Below are positions 57,321 through 64,000 of a stretch of 64,000 bases of DNA, in pieces. The stretch comes from Termitomyces sp. T153 (Eukaryota > Basidiomycota > Agaricomycetes > Agaricales > Lyophyllaceae), in the NCBI GenBank assembly GCA_018296165.2, contig JACKQL020000005.1, positions 1,426,001 to 1,490,000 of the forward strand, written 5' to 3'. The notes below the pieces were generated by a model that searched no databases, was not told the DNA's origin, and saw only the letters and a list, made by a program, of their open reading frames with translations. The position numbers and the translations under genes are program-made. Numbering within the stretch: the stretch's first letter is position 1; each line of letters opens with the position of its first letter.

Positions 57321-59033
57321 GAGGTCACATTGATCCTTCTTTGCACACTCAACTCTGCCACTCATATAGTAGGTCTCTTGGCCCACTCCCAGTGCAACTT
57401 GGCTCTGGATGCCAGTGCCTTCTGCACCTGGGCTCAACCTGTGGAAGAGCCTCCTACCCCTCCAAAACCTCCAGCTGCCCTAACAGGCCAAGATCTACCC
57501 AATGACTCTCTAATCCTGGAGGAATCTGATACCCACTCCAAGCACATGCTATCCTACATCAACAAAGCCCCTACCCTCCAATTCCAGGAACAAGCCATTT
57601 CTGAGAGGATCACTCCCCCTACCTAGACCTCTGCCCCCTCCAGATTTTCCTATAGACTTGGTTTTACAAACCCCTCACTCTTCCAGAAACCTAACACCAC
57701 CCCAACCCTGGCCAATTCCCAACTTGATGCTGGATCCCATAACTCTTCCTCCTAGTAACTAACATCCTGCTCCTGTAGCTTCAAAATGGCCTTCCAACTG
57801 GTAGCAGAGCTCCAGAGGACTTCTAGAAGGTGGGGAGCCCCCCAATAGTAGACTCCCAGGAGGGTAGGAACTAGCAATAAGTGTGTTCTCACCTGGCAGA
57901 TCTGAAAACTAATACTTTTACTACTACAATGCTTGAGGAGCTGTGAGGAATGATCATAGAGACAACAGAGGAATCTGGGAAGCCTTAGCCTACAAAGAAT
58001 ACTTGGACATTCAAAAGCCCAAGTCATTTAACAGACAGAACCTGCAGAAGTGGGAGACTTTTCCAATATAGTGCCTAAACACCTTGAGGAAAAGCTGAGC
58101 CTGAGTCACTTTTGCCTTCTTGTACCTTCAAGAAATTGCACTAGACCACTACATGGCCTTAACCTGTTACAACCTCCACCACTGATTGTTTACAAACTGG
58201 AGTGCCTTTGTCCAAGAGTTCTCCAAGAAGTTCAGTGTCTATGATACTGTAGCAGAGGCTGAGCAAAAGTTGGTTTCCTTTCAGATGAAGCCCAACAAAT
58301 GCTTCACTCACCTATTGTCCAATTTGAGAAGAAAGCCTTTGAGAAAGGCTAGGAATACAATGCTTTAAAGTTTCAGCTCAAAGGTTTCAGCTCTATAATT
58401 CCTGCTCCAAGCACACCATAAAGTACTCCAGATTGCCCCAAAGCAGACCACCTGCAAGGGGCTCAAGAACCTTGTTATTTAGACTAGCATTACTAGGAGG
58501 TCCTCTTCAGACTTGGCCACTTGTGAACTGGCAATGCTCAAAACCCTGGCTGGCAGACTGATTCTCCTTACTCTCTACACACCACCAACTCTAGAATCAC
58601 CTTTGGTAAACCCACCTTGCATAGGCTACCCTCCTGGTGTGCCTGTATTCAGCCAGGAGGCCCAACTACAAGCAACAACTCTGAAGCAAGAGAAAGCCCC
58701 AGAAACCAAGCAAAATAATAAGAAAGCTCCAACAAGGACTCTAGTGATAAACAGATTAGAACTGCCCAAACTCATAATACTGAGTACCCATGAGTTACCA
58801 TTCTCAAGGCTACAAAGGACCAGCAGTGCTGGCCAGCCTGTACCTACTGTGCAGCAAGCTGGGCCACTTTGTGCAGGAGTGCTCTAAACAGAATGCACTG
58901 GGCCACATAGTCTGGACAATCAAAGGAGATGAGTTTGAGTTCCAGTATGCAGAAAGCAATTCAGCAGTTTAGATTCTGAAGATGTACTGAATTGTGGAAT
59001 CAACTCTGACATCTTCTCTGATCCAGTTACACT
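57321..59033 (+). pseudogene. Gypsy gag remnant
   Basis: Plus-strand pieces of a chromoviral Gag: NWSAFVQEFSKKFSVYDTVA, EAEQKLVSFQMKPNKCFTHL, LPQSRPPARG, and a zinc-knuckle relic (LYLLCSKLGHFVQECSKQ) followed by IVWTIKGDEFEFQYAE, the usual end of Gag in these elements. Stops and frameshifts throughout. It is cut at 59034 by a solo D LTR. Confidence 0.65.
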
Positions 59034-59523
59034 TGTCAGGGGATGTCCCATTCTCCCTCTGTCCTGTTCCCCCTCCTTATAGGTTTCTTTATTTCCTTTG
59101 TTTTTCCTACCTGCTGGTCTCAGTTCTAGCCCTCAGGCTGCACCAGTTCTCTGTCTATAATTCTGACAAGTGTTGCCCCTTCCATATGGCCTCTCACCAG
59201 ACCCCTGGATTGTTTCCTGCATTCCAGGCCTACCACTCATTGTAGGCCTCCCATCTTTGGACCACAAGTACTTTCAACTGAGGCTATCCCTTGGTTATAT
59301 TTGTACATAGTCATGTGCTGGGAGTCTAGAGATCAAGGCCAGTTACAATGGATTTCTGCTTTTTGGTTGGACTCTGGATTTGGTTGTTGTTGTGTATTTT
59401 TTTCCAGAAGCTCTAGAGTAAATTTTTTGAACACTGGCATTTGGGATCCTTAGACTTGTTCTCTTTGGATCTCCCTCTGCCAGTTGTCTGATTGAGCCAA
59501 AGCCTCCAGAGGTTGCCCTTACA
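59034..59523 (+). repeat. Solo LTR of family D
   Basis: 490 bp, TGTCAGGGGATG...TTGCCCTTACA, flanked by perfect ACACT duplications at 59029-59033 and 59524-59528. Confidence 0.85.
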
Positions 59524-59528
59524 ACACT

Positions 59529-60212
59529 ACTTCATGCACTGGCCCCCACCCTTGACACCTGCATAGCTTATATTTTCCTCCTGCTCCTCCCAATCCTTCT
59601 CTTCCTCCTCTGAACCACTCTCTTTCCTGACTCCGACCCTTTCTTCCCCATAGAAACTTTGATAGACAGCAGCATGACTAAAAACTTCATGAACCAAGCA
59701 TCTTGATATTATTGCTATAGTTTCATTATTTCTTGATTTGGTCTTGATTCTACATATGTGCCACTCTAACAACTAGCATACTGGCTATCATTCCAGGTGT
59801 CAAATTTAGCTATATTTCAGGTTATTGACTTTCACAAGCCATTTCTCCTGACTCACCTTTGTCACCAGTGACTCTTTTTACTGTTATTGACTTCTTTTAG
59901 TTTTATCACCTTTACTTACTATAAATACTGTCATGTTTTCTATACAACCATCAAAGAATTGTACCTCATTATTAGCCCCAAACTTCAGATCTAAGTCTTG
60001 TGACTCTAAAGCTCTTCTTATGCTTTAGTGCTCACTTTATTGAGTTAGCATTGTTGTTGTTTTGCTCAACCAGTACTACTTTAAAGTATTATCCTGCCAA
60101 GTCCATGTTTATTGCTAGCACCTATGGCTAGTTTTGTTTCATTATTGTCCCCGATTGCTAATGCCCTCTTTGCTACTTCTAGTGCCAGCCTTGAGCATTG
60201 TTTTGCTAATGC
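59529..60212. other. Decayed repeat sequence, probably inverted LTR A
   Basis: Several stretches (ACTATAAATACTGTCATG, CTTTAGTGCTCACTTTATTG, ATTGCTAGCACCTATGGC) look like diverged reverse complements of the A LTR in the right order. The first ~250 bp are unassigned. Confidence 0.35.
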
Positions 60213-63200
60213 TTTCAGGTTCTGCTGACTATGGGGGGTCAGCTTAACTAGGCAAATCCTTACTAGGCAGACACAATGTTCTGTGCTTATAACCTAGCAC
60301 TCTGGGGAGGGTTCACACTTCAGATACTTGTAAGGGGAAGCTAGGAGGAGTGGTTCAAGCAAGTCCAGGGTGGTTTGGGTGAGTATATGGACTGTGGAGT
60401 AAGTGGAGGCTTTGCAAGTGATGGGAGTGAAGCCAGAGTTTGATGGGGGATCAATCAAGAGTGATGGGTTCTGGGGCCAAGCATAAGGCAAGGTCCAGAG
60501 TTATCATAAGAATGTTGGAAAGGGTATAGCAGGTATGCAGAGTTTGTAATGACATCAGAGTTGAAAGGAACTTAGAAATGATGAGGAAACAAAGATGGAT
60601 GAGATGGCTGCAGAGAAAGTGTCAAAATTAGCCAGGGGGCTGTTGGAGTTTGCCAAAGAAGCATTAGAGTTACCTAGAGTGAGTGTGATGGATGAACAAA
60701 GGTTGGAGAAGTTTGAGGAGGCATTGAGAAGAATTGTGGGAAAGCAAAGTGGCTAGCGACAAGGTTTGGGGATTTAGAGAGTGAGTCATGACATCACCCC
60801 CCCTTCAGCATCAAGACCCTTGAGATGCAGGGCACAGGTTGGAGATTGGCAGGGGCATGGGAATCAAAGCTGAGTAATATTGATCCAATCTCAGCAAGTG
60901 GCAGTGGTGTGGGGAACAAAGTTGAATCATGGCTGCCATTTGTCAGGGGGTTCTTCCCAATCAATTAAAAAGGGTTGGATGTATCCTGGGGCTCCTAAAA
61001 CTCTTTCCCCCCATATCTTCTTCTGCCTTGTCCTCAGTAGCATTCTCATCTTCTTCATCAGCATCCCCTATTCCCCCACTGTTGGGCAATGATTGGGTCA
61101 ACAAATGGGCAGCATACAATTGCTGCTAGGAAGAGCATGCCTGGCACTGAGATTAGAGGAGGATGCAGTTGATGTACTATAGCCATAAGTGTGGTATCTC
61201 TATGTTCTAGAGTTGCTAGTTGAGCTTGAACAGAGTTGTCTGTGGCAGTGGTGGGGCTGTTGGGGGCTTTGTCTAGGGGCAGAGCTCTAGCATGGTCAGT
61301 GGCAGAGTGAGCCCCTGCATTGTGGTCAAGACCAAGCCTTGGACTAGGAGTGGTGCAAGTCATTCTGGAGATTTACATACTTGCACAAGCAGTGGTGACT
61401 CTGGAGCAGTTTGTGGAGGCTATTGGATGGGAAAGGGATCCTCTAACCCTCAAGTGGTGCCAGGCAGAAGCTCTGATGAGTAGTTAGTGAGATCTTCTTA
61501 TGTCTGAGCTAACTTAGCCTTGCAGTGCATCCTCTGCACTTGATGGAGGGAGCAGTATGAATTTGAGGTGCCAGTGCTGGAGTCATGGTAGGACACATCA
61601 GTGTGTGTCCCATGTTGATCACAGCATGAAAAATGCTCTGTCTCATCAAGTTGGCATGCCACTTGTATTGCTGTGGAGCAGGGTTGAAATTGAGAATGGG
61701 TAGCAGTCCAACTGGAGAAAGGGTGGAGGGGCAAGATGTCATATTGAGGTTCTAGAGTAGAGATGGGGGCAGTGCAGAGCAGTCAGTAGTGAAAGTTGGA
61801 CCCTCACAGGGTGGATGGAGAGAGGGGACCCCCATGGCGACAAGGGTAAGCAGAGAGTGTCTCCATTACTAGAGGCAGGGCCAAGCAAGCAGGCTTGAGG
61901 TGAAGAGTCAATGGTAGGACCTCTGGGCCCCTAGGTATATTCTCTAGGCTCTAGGGCCCCAATTGAACAGTCTGTGGTGGCATTGTGGCCAACCTCCAAG
62001 GCATTCCTGTATTGTTTGTTGGGTAGAGGGGTTGGAGAGGTTGTTAGCAACCCATGAGAAGGAGGTCTAGAGGATTGGGGAGGATTGTGATGGGATGGAG
62101 AGGGAGCAGGATGCAGCATGGAGGGACAGGGGCATAGTGTGGAGGGACCAGGAGATGGCCATGCAGATGGCCACTGAGTGGCTGTTGCAGCTCCAGGTGC
62201 TGCAAGAGTAGATGGCACAGCTAGAGGCACAGGTGGAGATGGGAGTATAGCAGCCAGCACTGGAAGTGGGGGTGTCTCAGGTGGTGGTGGAGGTAAGGAG
62301 GCAGTGCAAGGAGTGGTTGGCCAATGAGGCAGCCTCAGCACATAAGGGGGTGATGCATGAGTCTATGGAGTCCTTTCCTCCTCTAATCCCACTGATGTGA
62401 GCTTGACAGATTGGATTTGGGAGCATCACATCCTCCTGGATGGGGTGTCGGCAGCACATGCATGACAGGCCAGTGCAAAAGCCTGGCAATTTGCTTCTGA
62501 AGTTGGAACAAAGCCTCAGGCAAATGGGAAGACTATTAGCAGGGCACTAGTGGAGGAATGTGATGACTCCCAGAGCTTGGTGGGAGGTGGCTACTGATGT
62601 TAGAGAGCCTTTATCTAGTCAACCAGAGGTTCTGGCAATGGTGGTGACTCTAATGGAAGTGGATTTGGTTGGGATGGAAGTGGATTTGGTTGGGAGGGTT
62701 GCAGGAGCAATTCTGAGGGGGGAGAGTGAGTGAGTTGGTGTCCAGACTTCATCTTCTTCTTGCCATCCTGTTCTTTTTACAGTCCTATCTGTGACATTTT
62801 GTATTTTGTAGGCTGTACATAACAATCTCCAGTGTTTCAATTTGGCTGGTGTGAAGTAAATGAAATTTCAGACTTTGTGAGAGGCTGAAGAAGTAAAACA
62901 TGCAGGGAGTTGTTTGTGGGAGTTGAATCCCTAGTTAATCCAGAGGCAGGAGTTAAGCCCACTATTGCCATCTGTATTGGCTAGTCTCAGAGAGTCCCAG
63001 GGCTTGATAGAGTGTTATCAACAGAAGTTCTAAAGTTTTGCAGGAATGCTAGAAAATTTTTTTGCAGGGCTCCTAAGTGCTTTGATGGTGTCAATGGGTG
63101 GGGTGTTGTCCCTGAGCATGCTTTTGAAGAGTGGACTGGGGTTGCTGGTTGGAATTTCCTCAGGCCTGGGGGTAGGTTGAGTGTTTGTGGTTGAGCTTGA

Positions 63201-64000
63201 AAAGAGATCTCTGGATCTTAGGGTTGCATGGGTTGGGCCAGGCAGGATCACTGGAGGTCCAGCTGGAGAGCAGGCATACTTTGAGTTTGCTTTGTGGCAA
63301 CATTGATTTTGGTCTGTTGGAGTTGGTGGAGAGGAGTGGAGGTCCCTTGGCAACTGTAGAGGCAATGGGGTGGGGGTTGTCCTTAAGGGGCAGAGCAAAC
63401 TGTAAGTGGGAGTCCTTGGCAGTGTAGCAAGGAGGAGCTCCAGGAGTGGGTTGGCATTGTAGCAGACTTGACAGGGAACAGTTTTATGCACTAGCTATGC
63501 TGTGATTAGTTAGCACAGAGGTGGAAATACTTTCTCTAGGTTTGGTTTGCTCATTCTTGCAGTCCATTGATCTCTGAGTGTGAGGTGGTTAATAAATTGA
63601 TTTTCAAGGTGGATAGTATCTGGAGGTTTGTGTCTTAGCAGAGGCATGTTTGGGTAGGGGTTTTCTGAGCTCCAGAGTATTGCATTTGTCAGAAACATGC
63701 TTTGGTAGGAGATTGCTATGCTCTGGAGTATTGGTGGTGGGGTGGCATTTTCCAAGGTGACCAGTCTGGGTGGATTTCCTTGGCCCAGTATTGGGTTTTG
63801 CAGGTTTGGACATGCTATGTGACATTCCTTCTTGTTTCTGGCCAAAGGTAAGTCCAGAGACAAGTAAGGGAGTCTTATGTATTTCTGGCATCCTTGGGGC
63901 TTGTGGTGCTGTTGTGGTACATTAAGATGAGTAGGTCTGAGGTCTAGGGCATGGATTTGTCCTTCCCAGAGTTGGAACTGGTGGTCTGGAGGCAGCATAG
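60213..64000 (-). mobile_element. Decayed element B2, running past the window end
   Basis: The LTR at 60213-60793 is shortened internally to 581 bp and ends GAGTCATGACA, next to the polypurine tract complement (TCACCCCCCCTTCAGCAT, 60794-60811). The internal region is collinear with B1: a region like the zinc-cluster exon near 61520-61700, then a segment like B1 32480-32540 near 62925-62985. Numerous stops and few CpG, so much older than B1. Here the polypurine tract abuts the normal LTR end, which shows how a regular B element is built. Confidence 0.7.

Noticed and set aside
1..64000. CRISPR arrays, operons or bacterial-type regulatory sites
   Set aside because: No regularly spaced repeats or bacterial gene organisation; the sequence is eukaryotic throughout.

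Overview
The window is nuclear DNA of a filamentous basidiomycete, most likely an Agaricomycete. The genes are split by many 45-65 nt GT-AG introns. The protein families (ArAE_2_N transporter, DUF3602/Par32-like repeat protein, old yellow enzyme, DHA1-type MFS transporter, ALDH3) and the chromodomain Ty3/gypsy debris are typical of such genomes. All gene models were spliced by eye.

It has two halves. Bases 1-25,360 are a gene-bearing segment with normal CpG content: an HNH-nuclease-like protein (338-916 +), a DUF1917/Bles03-like protein (1039-1587 +), a P-loop GTPase fragment (2032-2307 +), a class-3 aldehyde dehydrogenase (2572-4579 -), a dynamin-like GTPase (7110-10096 +), an MFS transporter (12306-14465 +), an old-yellow-enzyme oxidoreductase (17370-18642 +), a GRGGAGN-repeat DUF3602 protein (19847-20749 +) and, convergent with it, a large aromatic-acid-exporter-like membrane protein (20934-25357 -). 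No shared pathway links these genes.

From about 25.5 kb to the end the window is a CpG-poor cluster of nested LTR retroelements, in four families. Family D is a chromodomain gypsy family (LTR 440-490 bp). Family A is a larger gypsy family read on the minus strand (LTR about 1.1 kb, 4-bp target duplications). Family C is a gypsy element with 370-bp LTRs. Family B has LTRs of about 1.1 kb and no recognisable gag-pol. Nest 1 is D (26345-39144) holding a solo A LTR (27527-37302), which holds B1 (28412-36811). It is followed by more B LTRs, a tRNA-like relic and a solo D LTR. Nest 2 is an inverted A LTR holding a full A element (42663-56970), which holds a C element (45875-49053). Gag debris with a solo D LTR (59034-59523) and an old B copy (60213 to the window end) follow.

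The most interesting signals are in families A and B. Family B appears to be self-primed: a 13-nt primer-binding site beside the LTR is complementary to a stretch inside the LTR about 32 nt downstream of a TATA box, and the pair co-varies between subfamilies. Both A and B carry, antisense to the element and next to the 3' LTR, a spliced gene for a Zn2Cys6-like plus coiled-coil protein. B1 also carries a ~1-kb inverted LTR duplication inside perfect target-site duplications.
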